Source of the DNA: Penium margaritaceum
Taxonomy: Eukaryota > Streptophyta > Zygnematophyceae > Desmidiales > Peniaceae
DNA: 64,000 nucleotides
Assembly: GCA_023375785.1 (NCBI GenBank)
Contig: SZWC01000041.1
Coordinates: forward strand, 454,260-518,259
Direction: 5' to 3'
In this document: positions 33,549-46,319 of the stretch, piece after piece
Position numbering within the stretch: the stretch's first letter is position 1
Layout: each line of letters starts with the position of its first letter
Program-made: the position numbers and the translations under genes
Notes under the pieces: generated by a model
Databases searched by the model: none
What the model was told of the DNA's origin: nothing
The model's input: the letters and a program-made list of their open reading frames with translations, nothing else

Positions 33549-35220
33549 TCAGGCCGAGACCGTAGCAGAGGGAGGTATGGCGCTTGGCGTCCAGTGCCTT
33601 GTTGAGTAAATCAGCAGTTTTTTCAGCGGTTGGACTGTAGTCCATTTTGACCTCACCATGAGCCAATCTTTCATGCACGTAGTGGTATCATCGTTTGACG
33701 TACTTAGTGTGATCATGGAGAATAGGATCCTCAGAGAGGGCGATTGCTCCTTTATTGTCGCAAGGAATGACGGTAGGATGGAGCTGGATAAATCCAAATT
33801 CATCAACACGCATGTGAAGCCAAACAGCTTTGGGTGTGGCCTCATCCTCTATAATGTACTGTGCCTCTATAGAGGAGAGAGCAACCACAGACTCCTTTGA
33901 GCGCAAGATGATGGATCTTTTGTAAAGGAGAAAGACATAATCAGAGGTGGATTTGCTGGTAGCATGATCTCCGGAGAGACCAACATCCCAAAAGCCTAGA
34001 AAGAATGGTAAAGCCACCAGTAAAGTACCAAAAACGAAAACTGGCGGTCCCTCGAAGATAACAAACGCAGCGCTTGGTAGCCACAAAGTGATGTGAGGTA
34101 GGTAGTTGGTATTCCTCGCTGAGGATGCCAACAGCATAAGATAAATCAGGACGAGTGCTAACTGAGGCGTACATTAACAAATCCTGAATGCTGGGAAATA
34201 GGCCAGTATCAGCGGCAGAGGCCAGCTAAGGAGTGGGAACAACTTAGGTCAGGCCGTGATGATCCGCAAGAGGTGTGGCCGCTACGGACAAGGTACCGAG
34301 ATCAAATTTGTTAGTAACGTGTTGAGCATATCTGTACTGGGTCAGAATGATTTGCTGTTGTACCATGTCATGCTGAACTTGAATTCAAAAATAGTCTGTA
34401 AGAGATCCCAGATCGGATATTTCAAACCGATGAGAGAAGTGTGCCTGGAAGGTGTTGATCACACCGACAGAGGGACCAAAAAGGATAAGGTTGGCAACGT
34501 ACAGAATGATCCTCAGAGTATGCGTACCGTGGCGGTAGTAGAAAGAGTGATCAAAGTGAAGACGTTGCAGTCCTTGTTGAGGAAAGAACTCATGTATCTT
34601 TTTATTCCACTGTCAAAGCACTTGTTTGAGCTCGTACATGGAGCGCTGAAGCTTGCATACTACATCCGGTTGAGTAGTGTCAACAAAACCTTCACGTTGG
34701 ATCATGTAGATATTTTCAATGAGATCGTCATTGAGGAAGCACACCTGGAATCCATCTAGTGTAGATGCCAGTTGTTTCCGGTGGCAAGCGCAATTATCAC
34801 ACGGATTGATGAGTATTTGGCCACTGGGACAAAGGTGTCATTGTACTTGATACCAATAATTTAACAGTAGCCTCGAGCCACTAGGCGGGTCTTGTATCGT
34901 TGTCGAGCTCCATGTGCGTCCAGTTTGAGAAAAAATTCCAATTGTAGATAACAACAGGCACATTAGGTGGTTTTGGGAACAAAATCTAAGTACCTTGTTT
35001 CTGAAGTTGAGAAAACGCATCTTGTACAGTAATGAGCCACTTGTCTGCTTAAGGACGTCGCATGGCATCCTTGTAGCTAATGGGATCAACAACGTGGGCT
35101 AGAAGTGGTAGATCAGAGCCATCGTTTTCAATATGTAACGTGAACTGGTCAAGGGGACGCCGAGCACGAGTGGAGTGACTTGGACCATCAGCTGCAGGTA
35201 TAGGCAATTCAGCAAAAGTG
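33549..35220 (-). pseudogene. RT and RNase H region of element C
   Basis: RNase H (about 33600-34180): STRPDLSYAVGILS, STSDYVFLL, ALSSIEAQYI and a HDHTKYVKR-like KHIDI counterpart. RT lies at about 34200-35100 and is more decayed. It is copia. Confidence 0.75.
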
Positions 35221-35225
35221 ATGTC

Positions 35226-36310
35226 CTATTCAGTAGCAGTGCCTTGTTCTTTTAGAATGATTCTAGGAACGTCTTCAATATGCTCATCCGCAGTAACATC
35301 TAAATTGAACTTCTGCAAAGGAGTAGGTGGATCAGTAGTAGCTATTGTTGGGGTGACAGGTGGGAGAACAATGGTTTGGACATGATTGTAAAACGTTTCA
35401 TCGAAGACAGGGTAACTACTCCGAACGATACGCTTGGTATTGGGATTCCAGAGATGATAGATATCACTGTGATCCTGATAGCTAAGGGAATGCACTCGTG
35501 ACTGCAAGATTCCAACCTGTCACATTGTGATGGATGAATCCATGGATGAGTAGGACAGGCGAAAACTCTCATGTGGTCCACGTGAGCATGATGTCATGTT
35601 CAAGCTTGAAAGGGTGTGGAGATGCCTTCAAGAAGCGTTTTTGTGGACAGCCTGTTGGTAATGTAAGCAGCTGTCTGAAGAGCTTCAACCCAACAAGTAG
35701 AAGCAAGACCTGCTGTGTGGAGCATTGAGTGCGTGCGCTCCAAGAGCATACTGTTCATATGCTCAACTTTCCCATTTTGCTGAGGAGTATATGGAATGGT
35801 CGTTTGGTGTTGAGTTCCTCTGAGAGCGTAGAAGGCCTTGAAAGCGGAATTTAAAAACTCACCACCATTGTCCGTGCGAATCCCTTTGACATGGTTGTCT
35901 ATCTCGTTCTCCACTTGATGAATCCATGTCTTGACAAATTCGAGAGCGTCAGTTTTCTGGCATAGAACGTGAACCCAAACCTTATGAATGAAGTCATCTT
36001 GAATAACAAGGAATTAATATTTACCTGAAATAAAGACTTGCTTGATATAGCAGATATCCATGTGTATCAAGTCAAGAGATCTCGTGCTGTGGATATCGGT
36101 ATTACTGTGACAAGGCTCCTGACACATTTTGCTAGTAAGGCATCCAGGGCAAGGATCTGCACTAGAGGATTTGATCAGAGTGGGCGGAAGATCATGAACT
36201 AGACTCTGAGCTGCCATCTTGGTGAAAGTAGCATAGCCCACATGAGATGTTGTTACTGGTACTGTATTCAATGTTGTCAGATTTCCTTTGTGTGTAGCCA
36301 TGGCCACAAG
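35226..36310 (-). pseudogene. Integrase region of element C
   Basis: Minus-strand KGIRTDNGGEFLNSAFK and PYTPQQNGKVEHMNSMLLERTHSM (integrase D and E blocks), with the pre-integrase CPGCLTSKM module near 36150. It is clearly copia and different from families A and B. It is broken. Confidence 0.85.
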
Positions 36311-36329
36311 AGCATCCTTCTTTTAATAA

Positions 36330-38010
36330 ATGCGACGGTTCTTGTTGTAGTTAAAGGTCACCTTCAGCTTGCGTTCATTCAACTTAGTGACAGAGAGCTG
36401 GTTTGCCGGTAGTCCTAGAATGTAACAGGCATCAGTGAATATACGAGCCATGACGATGTCTTTGATACTGATGTTGACACGGACTGTACTTTATCCCCAG
36501 GATGGGATTATGGAACCATCTCCAACACGCACAGATTTAGGAGTTCAGAAGAGTTGGAAGTCCATGAACCAGTCCTTCTGCCACGTCATGTGACAGGTGC
36601 ATCCAGAGTCGATGATCCATGCATGAGGTCCTATTGCCATGAGGAATACGCTGTCGAAGGAGCACATGTGAGTGTCTTTGTAGCAATGTTAGCAAGATCA
36701 TCTTCTTGATATTGAGTGTCCGATGGCGATCCAAGATCTTTCTAAGACCAGCATCGAGTTTGTATATCAGATGGTTCTTGGAATGTGACTTGTGAAGAGT
36801 GCTGTCATTTTTTCATCAGTCACGAGAGAAGAGAGGTAAGCGACTCTTTGATATATTTTGCAACAGTTTTAGGAGCCTCCTCTGGTTCATCAACTAGAAG
36901 GTCATGTGTCAGGGCTCGTCCTTGAAACAGACCATCCGTGTTGTCCAAATATTCATTTACAATGTACTCTTTTCTTTTACATGTCCAGTATACACGTTCT
37001 TCTGTGTGAACATATGATCATGGAGGTTGTGGGTGTTGAGGATGATAGGGAGTTCCAGCCAGGTGACTTTGGTTTCTAATGAGATGTGAGCGTTGTCAAT
37101 GAGGTGAGCCATGCCTGGCTATCGGATGATATTGGCATGTGTACAACGTTGTGTCACCTGTTCCTGATATTGCTCTGCATATAGAGCTAATTCTTCAATT
37201 GCCTTCTCAAGGATCAAGGTATGAGGTTCATTTGCAGGAGCAGCACCCAGACTAGGTGGTCTGCCTCCAGAGGGATGTACAGCAGGGGGCACAACCAGTT
37301 TAATTCCTTGAGAATTTCACAGACCACCACCAGCTCCTTGTTGTTGCAGAGCAACACCAGACCTGTGCCAGGCCAGCTTCAAGCTGTGCAATCCGAGTAT
37401 CATGATTGCTGAGACATTTATCAAATGGCTTGCCCTGCTTTTGAAAAGCAAGCAGACGGTTGATCGTGTCAGTAAACCGTGAGAGAGACCTCAAAATAGA
37501 GTCAGCACAATGACTCGTTCTGAGATAATTTTGCCCATGGCTTGAAATCGGGAACTGAGGAGTTTAAGATGGGTGATCTGGTCTTCAAGTCGAGTGTCGT
37601 CTTCCATCTAATGAGTGTGGAAATCAGTAAGGAGTGTACTAGGTTCAATATCACTGATCTTGGCATATTGTTCTTTTGTGCCTTCCAGGCTGTCTTGAAA
37701 TAGAGAGCATCATTTTGATCATAAATAATATATTTCAGACAGTCGCTAAGACGCATTGCCAGGAGATAAAATGCATGTTCATACCGCCGTTACCATGTAC
37801 CTCTTTTTTCAGGTGTGGTTGCAGCAGCCAGAACTTCACTAGGCAAATCCACCACACTCTACACTTCCTTATTGAGAAAAGTCATCTTCATATTGAAAGC
37901 AAAGGTCTGATAGTTGTCGCCATCAAACGGTTGAAGCTTGAAACAGTCGCAATGGCCACCCATGGTGTAGCCTGCCATGGTATCAGTAATGTCGTCCCTG
38001 AGCACCACCT
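36330..38010 (-). pseudogene. Gag and protease region of element C
   Basis: Protease surroundings (DSGCTCHMTWQKDWFMDF, about 36540-36610). Gag (about 37240-37970) opens with FDGDNY...FNMKMTFLNKE, the Retrotran_gag_2 block, and later has RITQLEAGLAQ-like helical sequence. It is broken. Confidence 0.7.
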
Positions 38011-38013
38011 GGA

Positions 38014-38022
38014 CTGATACCA
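38014..38022 (-). other. Primer binding site of element C
   Basis: Minus strand TGGTATCAG, the last nine bases of the initiator tRNA-Met complement, four bases from the LTR. Confidence 0.7.
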
Positions 38023-38026
38023 AATA

Positions 38027-38608
38027 TCAGAAACTAGAATACCACAGGATCTTAGGATGCTTACAAATGTATTATCACGTGATTACAGGTACTCCTGTAT
38101 TCTACTCAGTTCTCAACGTGTTGAATTCACTCTCTGAACATTTGAGATAGAGTCAGATACAGTGGCAGGAGATGTACACTCTCTACACTTGCCAAGACAC
38201 TTCAGAAAGCACGGATACACACGCCATGTCACTTGCTCGTTCCAGCTATATGCTTCATTACTTAAATGGCAAAGTACAAACAAGACAAAGATTGTCCTAT
38301 GCTAGCAGCTACTTACAGTGGTACTACTCGCGACACAACTGATATTGCAGTTAGCAATATAAAGTTGTACAGATAGCCGACAATGTCCCGAGGTTGGCTA
38401 GTGCCCAATGCACTCGGTTCATCAACGACTAGGGAAACGAGATATATCAATATTCCTCCTCATCCGTTGATATTTATCCTGTTGTTATTGAGCCGAGCTG
38501 CCGCTCGACGCTCAGGTCTTGGATGGCTGCAATCACATCACCACACTGTCTCACCATCAGTCCATTAGTCTGTCGGTCTCTAGAATACGAGAAGTCTCTT
38601 GGCCGTCA
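38027..38608 (-). repeat. Partial 5' LTR of element C
   Basis: 582 bases matching 31891-32479. The outer end of the LTR is absent here, and family B RT sequence follows directly. Confidence 0.75.
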
Positions 38609-40733
38609 CCGTCCGATGCAGCAGATTGGGCGCAAGCCGTGCAGCAAGAGATATAGTCGCAGCTGGAGAACGGCACGTGGTAGCTGACTAAGCGTCCACT
38701 TGGACGCAAGGTGATCAAGTGCAAGTAAGTGTTCAAGAAGAAGCGGGGAGCAGATGGGAATATAGAAAAGTACAAGGCGAGGCTGGTCGCCAAGGGCTAC
38801 TCGCAGCAGGAAGGCATCGACTACATGGAAACCTTAACTCCTGTTGCAAAGTTTGCCTCTTTGTCCACGCGCCATGTGCAGCAGCCAAGGACTTCGAGAT
38901 TCACCACATGGATGTCAAGACGTCATTCTTGAACGATGACTTGGAGGAGGAGATCTACATGGAGCAGCCGAAGGGGTTCGTCATGGATGGCAAGGAGTAC
39001 CTGGTTTGCAAGCTACAAAAGTCATTGTATGGCCTCAAGCAAACGTTGTGTGCTTGGAACATGAAGCTGGATGCGGCGCTGAAGTACATGTGGTTTGAGC
39101 ATAGCAAGTGTGACTATAGCATGTATCGTTGGCAGCTTGAGCATGAGATCCTCATCATCATTGTCTATGTGGATGACATGCTCCTCCTTTCCAACAGCAT
39201 GTCTGCCCTGCAAGAGTTCAAGGATGCCATACAAGAGGGCTTCAAAATGTCTGATCTCACAGAGGCATCATACTTCCTTGGTATCCAGATCACGCGTGAC
39301 GATAAATTTCGCTCTCTCGCTGCAGCACAGTCGCTACATTAAGGATGTCTTGCAGCGATTCGCCATGGCATAGGCTAAATCCATCGGTACGCCACTAGAG
39401 ACGCGGCAGTACCTCCTGAGCTTAAATGGAGAAGCGGATGCAGGCGAGTGGCAAAAGTACCAAAACAATATCGGCAGTCTCATGTACCTGATGGTGGCAA
39501 CCAGGCCAGACCTCGTACAGGTCGTACAATTGGGTTTCAAACCCTCAAGACTGCAAGTCCATCTCTGAGCATGTGTTCCTCATGAATGGTGGGTCCATCA
39601 GCTGGTACAGCAAGCGGAAGGTGGTCATGGCCACCTCAAGCACGGAAGCTGAGTACGTCTCTCTCAGCTTCAGAGCCAAGGAAGCAGTTTGGCTTCAGCG
39701 TCTCATGGCAGAGATGAGTGGGAGTGCAGCAGTTCCAATTCCTCTGCGTGTCGAGAACCAGAGCGCAATCGCACTGGCCAAGAATCGTGAGTACCATGCA
39801 CGCACCAAGCAGATTGACATCGCATATCACTTCATCAGGCACATGGTGCAAGAGGGTGATTCCAAGCTAGAATTTACTCCAACCAGCAAGTAGGTCACTT
39901 GTGCACCAAGCCAGTGCTCTACTGCTTCTCATGGATCACTACACATGAGAAGTAGTAGTCATGCATGAAGGCATGTGGACTCAGCCCACTCTAACTGCGG
40001 CAAAGTGGGAGATTGTTGGGAAAGGAGCCATCCAGCTCACTTTCAGGTCCATAGGAGGAAGTTATAGGAAACTACCAAATGCCTGCTCCGATCATTCATC
40101 GGACTTCACCATTCAAATGTCTACGATCCAAGTTTAAGGCCGATCCAACAGTCGGATTTGGAGATATGAATTTTCGAAGTTTCCAAGGTCATCGACTGCC
40201 GATATTTGGGTGACCATTGGCGATGGTTCCATGCCTTAGCCTGAGAAAAGAAAAAGGGCAAGAGCTCTAGGGTCAAGACCTGATGGAAGAAATATCCAAA
40301 AAGGTCCTAGATACGTGGATTGCATTGTCACGGTGTACTGACTAGGAAAAAGGTACCTCTCCTTACTTTTTCGGTGAGGTGAGATCCTTGTATACAAGCC
40401 ATGGACACATGGCAATTCTCCATGGGAGTGAGGGTTTTGTGACTACTAGGAGTGTGTCATGAGAGCATGTTCTAGCTTTCTAGGTCGTGTGTAAGACAGT
40501 CTGATTGCTAGGTTGATTTCCTCTCTTGTGTGAGATTATGGACTCTAGTGTGTGAGCCTTAGCCTCCATGGCTAAGTAGTGTGGCTTGTGAGAGGTTTGA
40601 CTTGCCCAAGCTCTAGCTCTATATGTACTCCATCATTTTGAGTGATTCAAAAACCATTCTTCAGCACAAGTGATGCCCATTTAGTTCTACATGCTCGCTG
40701 TTCCAAGCCTCCCTCTCCCCTCCAGATCTAACT
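38609..40733 (+). mobile_element. Copia element B4, right part
   Basis: RT ([44 protein letters not shown]) and RNase H (STEAEYVSLS, RTKQIDIAYHF) at about 38609-39960. The polypurine stretch GCAAAGTGGGAGAT precedes an LTR (40014-40733). The family is the same as the left part. Whether both come from one insertion is uncertain. Confidence 0.8.
40014..40733 (+). repeat. Family B LTR shared by B4 and B5
   Basis: 720 bases starting TGTTGGG. A primer site and gag leader follow it, so it serves as 3' LTR of the left unit and 5' LTR of the right one. Tandem LTR-internal-LTR chains like this arise by LTR recombination. Confidence 0.85.
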
Positions 40734-41944
40734 TTTGGTATCAGAGCCAAGTTCTGCCACTTTCAGCCATCACAGGCCGTCACTTTGAGAGTGACGGGTG
40801 AGGGACAAATAATCAGATTAAGAGTTATGCTCAAACCGAGATCGGCCAGGACTATACTCTTCTCTCTGAGTAAGAATGTTGCCTTGTGATGACCATATCT
40901 CTCTTGTTTCTTCATCAAATTTAAAAAGTAGCACATGCGAATTGAAGTATTTTTCCTAAATACTTTGTTGGTGAAAAGCGTTTTACATTGTATTGGTACG
41001 TTTGGGATAAATGCCATTTACAAGGTGGCTGGTCTGAGGTTGAGTAGGAGCAGCAGCATACCCTGTTTTCAAAAGGATATATCTTTGAAAGTGTTGATAA
41101 CCTTGTTTCATGGGTCTATCTGAACGTTTTTTAGCTGAATTTTCCTGTGGTAGCCTCAATTATTCCTTATTCCCAGTCTGCTAGCCGCTACAGTCCATTT
41201 TCTGTCAAACAAATTTCTGGCAGAAGTAGCAGTAAAAGCACGGACAGCCGCCAGGCAAGGACAGTGCTGAGCATCACCAAAGCTCAAAATGGCAGTAGCA
41301 AGCGTGGTAAGAGCAGCCCAGCCCATGGAGAGGCTGGAGGGACGTGCCAACTTCATATTTTGGAAGATCCGTACCTGTCGCCCTTGGGAAGAGAGGGGCT
41401 CGTGGGAGGTGGTGAGTGGGGACGAGTGCATTCCGCCTCCATAGGGAAAAGGTATCGACACAGCGGATGTGGTGGCGGGAAAGGCACTGTAGAAAGGTGG
41501 AGCAGATGAAAATTCATCTACAACTGCAGCGGCGGCATATGAGAAGTGGAAGAAGAAGGACAGGCAGGCCTACAGGTTGTTTGTCAACACCATCTCCAAA
41601 CCGTATCTTCAGTACGTGAGTGACAAGGCTACTGCAAAATAGGGCTAGGCCACGTCGTGTAAAAAGTATGAGAATAAGGATCCTACATTCTTCATGCTCT
41701 TGGAGGAGAAGATGATGACGTTCAAAATGCATGATGGCAAAGGGATGGAGGCATATTTGGACAGGGCAAAGGAGCTGATGAAGCAGCAGAAAGCAGTCGG
41801 CAACCCTGAGGAAGACACGCGTTTCGTCCTCCTCTTGCTTAGGGAACTCCCAACCGACTCTCGAGAGAAGTCGGAGTGCCAGCCGACTCTCAACGAGGAC
41901 TTCATTAGTACGCATCTGGTGTAGGTTGATTTGCATCTCAACTC
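40734..41944 (+). mobile_element. Copia fragment B5: primer site, leader and gag
   Basis: TGGTATCAGAGCCAA (40736-40750), leader, then gag (about 41290-41944: EEKMMTFKMHDGKGMEAYLD, QPTLNEDF). Homology to family B stops near 41944. It is broken. Confidence 0.78.
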
Positions 41945-42372
41945 AAGCCCTGGCCATGACAGTTCTGTGATGTACTCTTCAGGAAGTGGCCTTCCCATCC
42001 AGGATTGACTACACATATACACACACATTTACACACAGTCTCTCACACACACACACTCCCGCGAGAACTCAAGCCCTCGATCTTTCCTGTTGTAACTTGT
42101 CGCGAGACTGGACACGAGTCCCATGTGACAGTCTGATTTGACTAAGGAACATCAATCTCTATCTCGCTGATGGCCACTGGATTCACCTTCCCACGTCCGG
42201 GTGGGGCAAGGAGTCAATTGCGACATGCGCCAGGTTGTGAACGTCTCATCAAATGGCAAGGGACGCAATCGGTGTCTCGAGAGCCCAGGACCTCTCGGTC
42301 CATCCTCAATCCTTGACTGTCAATAGTCAGTGATCAGCTTGAGCGTGTCACCGTAGGGTATTTATGTCTTAG
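41945..42372. other. Unclassified stretch with a CA-rich microsatellite
   Basis: No gene seen. It has a (CA)n-rich run at 42003-42057 and two copies of CTCAAGCCCT (about 41952 and 42067). It does not match families A, B or C. It could be host DNA or the end of another element. Confidence 0.4.
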
Positions 42373-43082
42373 TGTTAGGAAAGGAGCCATCCGGCTCAGT
42401 TTCAGGTCCACAGGAGCAAGTTCGAGGAAACTTCCAGATGCCTGCTCAGATCGTCAATTCGTCTTGACCATTAGTAAGATCAGGTGGCAAATTATTTACG
42501 GTCCAAGTTTCAGGCCGATCCAACGGTCGGATTGGGAGATATAAGTTTTCAAAGTTTCAGGGGTCATGGACCGCCGATGTCTGGGTCGGAAGAGGTCCAT
42601 AAGGCAAGAGGTCCATGGTCAAGACCTGATGGGAGAAATATCCAAAAAGGTCCTTGGTATTAGGATTGCCTTGTCAGAGTGTGCTGACTAGGATAAAGGT
42701 ACCTCTCCTTGCTTTTTAGGTGAGGTGAGATCCTTGTGTGCTAGCCATGGACACATGGCGATTCTCCATGGGTTTGTGGGTGATGTGACCACTAGGAGTG
42801 TGCCATGAGAGCATTCTCTAGCTCTCTAGGTCGTGTGTGAGTGGTCAGCCTGATTGCTAGGCTGATTTCCTCCCTTGTGTGAGATTGTGGACTCTAGTGT
42901 GTGAGCCTTAGCCTCCATGGCTAAGTGGTGTGGCTTGTGAGAGGGCTGACTTGCCCAAGCTCTAGCTCTATATGTACTCCATCATTTTGAGTGATTCTAT
43001 AACCATTCTTCAGCAAAAGTGATGCCCTTTCAGTCCCACATGCTCGCTGCTCCAAGGCTCCCTCTCTCCTCCAGATCCAATA
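42373..43082 (+). repeat. 5' LTR of B6
   Basis: 710 bases, TGTTAGG to CCAATA, with TATA-like CTATATGTAC at 42968-42977. Confidence 0.9.
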
Positions 43083-43085
43083 ATT

Positions 43086-43100
43086 TGGTATCAGAGCCAG
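43086..43100 (+). other. Primer binding site of B6
   Basis: TGGTATCAGAGCCAG, 15 bases complementary to the 3' end of plant initiator tRNA-Met, three bases from the LTR. Confidence 0.9.
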
Positions 43101-43687
43101 ATTATGCCAGATTCAGCCAGCACATGCCGTCACTTTGAGAGTGACGGGTTACGGTCAAACCTTGACCAAAATTGATGATCGTCCACTAGATCTTCAAGTT
43201 CGCAAGACAAGCTTTTCAACGAGCTCAACATTGCGAAGATCCAATGATCGGATTGAGAGTTATGCTCAAAAACAGGTTGGCCAGGACTACACTCTTCTCT
43301 ATGAGTAAGACTGTCGCCTTGTGATGACCATAACTCTTTCGTTTCTTTATCAAATTTAAAACGTGGCACATGCGAATTGTAGTATGTTTCCTAAGCTTTC
43401 CATTGGTGCCAAAATATTTGCATTCCATTGATTTGTTTGGGAGAAACGCCGTTCACAAGCTGGCTGGTCTGAGTTGGAGTAGGAGCAGAAGTACACCCTG
43501 TTTGCAAGAGGGCATATGTTTCAAAATGCCCTGTTGATGACCCTGTTTTATGGGTCGATCTGAACGGTTTTGAGCTGAATTTTCCAGTGGTGGGCTCAGT
43601 TTTTCCAAATTCCCAGTCTGCTTGCATGTACAGTCCATTTTGTGTCAGACAGATTTGTGGTAGCGTTGAGCATCACCAAAGTTCACA

Positions 43688-44500
43688 ATGGTAGCAGGAG
43701 GCGTGGTAACAGCAGCCCAGCCCTTGGAGAGGCTGGAAGGACGCGCCAACTTCATTTTTTGGAAGATCCGTACCCGCCTCCTTTTGGAGGAGAGGGGCTT
43801 GTGGGAGGTAGTGAGCGGCGACGAGCGCGCTCCGCCTCCACAGGCTAAAGGCATCACCGTAACTAAGGTGGTGGCGAGGAAGACGCCGCAGAAAGGTGCA
43901 ATAGATGCAAGTTCATCTAGAACTGCAGCGGCAGCATATGAGGAGTGGAAGGAGAAGGACATGCAGGCCTAAGAAGGACAGGCCTACAAGTTGCTTGTCA
44001 ACACCATCTCCAACCCGCATCTTCAATACGTGAGTGACAAGGCTACTGCAAAGGAGGGGTGGGACACGTTGTGCAAGAAGTATGAAAGCAAGGATCCTGC
44101 ATTCCTCATGCTTTTGGAGGAAAAGATGATGGCGCTGAAAATGTAGGGTGGTGAAGGGATGGAGGTGTACCTGGACAGGGCAAAGGAGCTGGTGAAGCAG
44201 CTGAGAGCGGCCGGAAATCCTGTGGAATAGACGCGCTTCATCCTCCTCTTGCTGAGGGGACTCCCTACTAGCTACAACACGGTACGAGAGACGCTCGAGT
44301 ACCAGCCAACTCTCGATCTCGACTTCATCTGCACACACCTGGTGCAGGTGGAACTGCGTCATAATGTTGCAAAACACAATGGCGGCAACAGTAGTAGTGA
44401 AGCAGCTTTCATGGCGATGGACTCACGCAACCAGCAGCAGCAGCAGTCCGGGCAGCAGAGAGGGGCACTACAAGATAGAGTACTTAAAGTCTAAGAGGGA
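43688..44500 (+). pseudogene. Gag region of B6
   Basis: Opens MVAGGVVTAAQPLERLEG. Core blocks FWKIRTRLLLEERGLW and KLLVNTISNPHLQYVSDKAT follow, with SYNTVRETLEYQPTLDLDF toward the end. A knuckle remnant lies near 44455-44495. It is broken. Confidence 0.82.
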
Positions 44501-44510
44501 CCAGAAGGAG

Positions 44511-44606
44511 CAGCAGCAGCAGCAGCAAAAGCAACAATCTCCACAGCAACAACAGCAGCAGTCACAGCAATGTCAGCAGCACCAGCAGCAGCAGCAGCAG
44601 AATCAG
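44511..44606 (+). repeat. CAG repeat coding a Gln-rich linker
   Basis: Nearly pure CAG/CAA/CAC codons between knuckle and protease in family B Gag-Pol. Remnants lie at the same place in B1 (about 10385-10480), B2 (about 19860-19990) and B7 (about 63215-63325), so it is a trait of the family. Confidence 0.8.
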
Positions 44607-44619
44607 ACCGGCGTGCGCC

Positions 44620-46000
44620 ATTTTGGAAACATGAACGTGGCCAAGGAGGTGCACGACCGCCTCTTCATGGCGAAGTCTGACATGTCGCAGAAGGAGAAGG
44701 CAGATCTGGCGTGGTACAAAGAGTGGTTTACGCAGTGTGACGCACCACAAGGAGTGGTTTACGCAGTTGCTGTCCATCCCCCCTGTCATATCGCTTTGAG
44801 TGATGATCAGGTGGTGTATGCTGAAGGGATTGGGATTGTGGAGATGTGGTTGGAGACCCCGCGTCGCATTGAAGTTGTTGTGTTCCATGGCGTGCTGTAC
44901 GTACCTAATGCTGCGTTCAATCTTCTCTCAGTGTCCTCTCTCACCATCACAGGACTGTGAGTCGTCTTTGACGATGACTATGGCTACATCCTCGACAAGG
45001 AAACAGGAGAGGAGTTGGCCAGGTTGGTGAAGGAAGGCGACATGTACTGCCTGCTGGGGGCAACCAAGATCCTGCCTGAGCAGAGTCTTGCAGCAGTGGT
45101 GTAGGCAACAGATGGCGAGATCTGGCATGCGCGCTACGGCCTCATCGGCATGCGCGCCTTCCAGCAGCTTCAAGCAAAGCAGATGGTACATGACCTGCCT
45201 ACTATCTCTTCCTTTGAGCAGTAGTTGTGCATCGGCTGTTTGGAGGGAAAGCAGCACCGGGAGGCGTTCTCTGGAGCAGGGGAGCGTGCGAAGGAGGTGT
45301 TGGAGCTGGTCCACACGGACTTGTGCAGACCGATGTAGACCGAAAGCTTTGGAGGCTCTAGGTATTTCCTGACCTTCATTGATGATTTGAGCCATTACAC
45401 AGCTGTGTACTTCCTTCCTTCCAAGGACCAATGCTTTGACAGGTTCAAGGCGTTCAAGGCCATGGTGGAGAACCAGACTGGTAGGAAGATAAAGCCGTTG
45501 CGCAGCGATCGTGGTGGAGATTACCTGAGCAAGGAGTTCCAGGACTACCTCGCAGTAGCTCGCATCAAGGCCCGGGGTACCGCGCCGTACTTGCCACAGC
45601 AGAACGGTGAAGCAGAACGCGCTAACAGTACCATTGTGGAGTCCGTGCGCTCCATGCTGTACGCGGCTTGGCTGACCTACGACTTCTGGGCTGAAGCAGT
45701 GAGCACGGCGGTCTACATCAAGAACCGCAGTCCAAAGCGGTGGAGCAGATGACGCCATACGAGGCGTGGTTCGGCAAGAAACCGAGCGTGGGTCATCTCC
45801 GAGCATTTGGCAGCCTGGCACACATGCACGTGCCCAAGGAGAAGCGGCAGAAATGGGACGCAAAGAGTGAGCAGATGCTGATGATTGGCTACGACGTGGC
45901 AAGCAAGGCCTATCGCCTCTACAAGAGGGATACAGGCCACGTCATCATCTCCAAGGATGTCGTCTTCAACGAGAACAACATCATCAGCACCAACATTATA
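44620..46000 (+). pseudogene. Protease and integrase region of B6
   Basis: Protease area (ADLAWYKEWFTQ, VEMWLETPRRIEVVVFHGVLYVPNA). Integrase core: VHTDLCR, RSDRGGDYLSKEFQDYL and QQNGEAERANSTIVESVRSML, then TPYEAWFGKKPSVGHLRAFGS. It is broken. Confidence 0.85.
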
Positions 46001-46319
46001 TGTGAAGAGACAGCACAACAAGCAGCTGATGAGACAGTGGGTGCAGAAATCCTTCCTGACCCACTCTCTCCCGATACTTCTTCTACTGTGACAGTGGCAG
46101 AATCACTCTACTCTCCCATGTCGGATGCAACAGATACAGCAGCCTTACCGGCAGAAGTAGAGGAGGGAGATGTAGCACCACCAGCAGCAGCAGTTGTGCC
46201 AGCAGCACCGTGGCAGTTGCCCGCTAATGCTCCAGCACCAGGTCGTATGTACCCTCTTGGGGTGCGTTACAAGCCTGGTGAGCACGGCCATTTCTAGATG
46301 CTGTAGAAACCAGAACAGA

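Larger units (their letters stand above)
31891..38608 (-). mobile_element. Copia element C, old, within the B4 region
   Basis: Minus-strand copia element of a third lineage. Parts: partial 5' LTR (38027-38608), primer site (38014-38022), gag, protease, integrase, RT, RNase H, a 940-base stretch without a domain, polypurine tract (about 32605-32625), 3' LTR (31891-32604). The LTRs differ at about a quarter of positions by eye, making it the oldest element here with both LTRs. The coding part is broken many times. Confidence 0.82.

Noticed and set aside
42003-42057. CRISPR-like short repeats
   Set aside because: It is a simple CA-rich microsatellite with no repeat-spacer structure.
44928-45902. 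324-codon minus-strand frame over B6 integrase
   Set aside because: It is a shadow of the plus-strand integrase frame; the translation has no domain.
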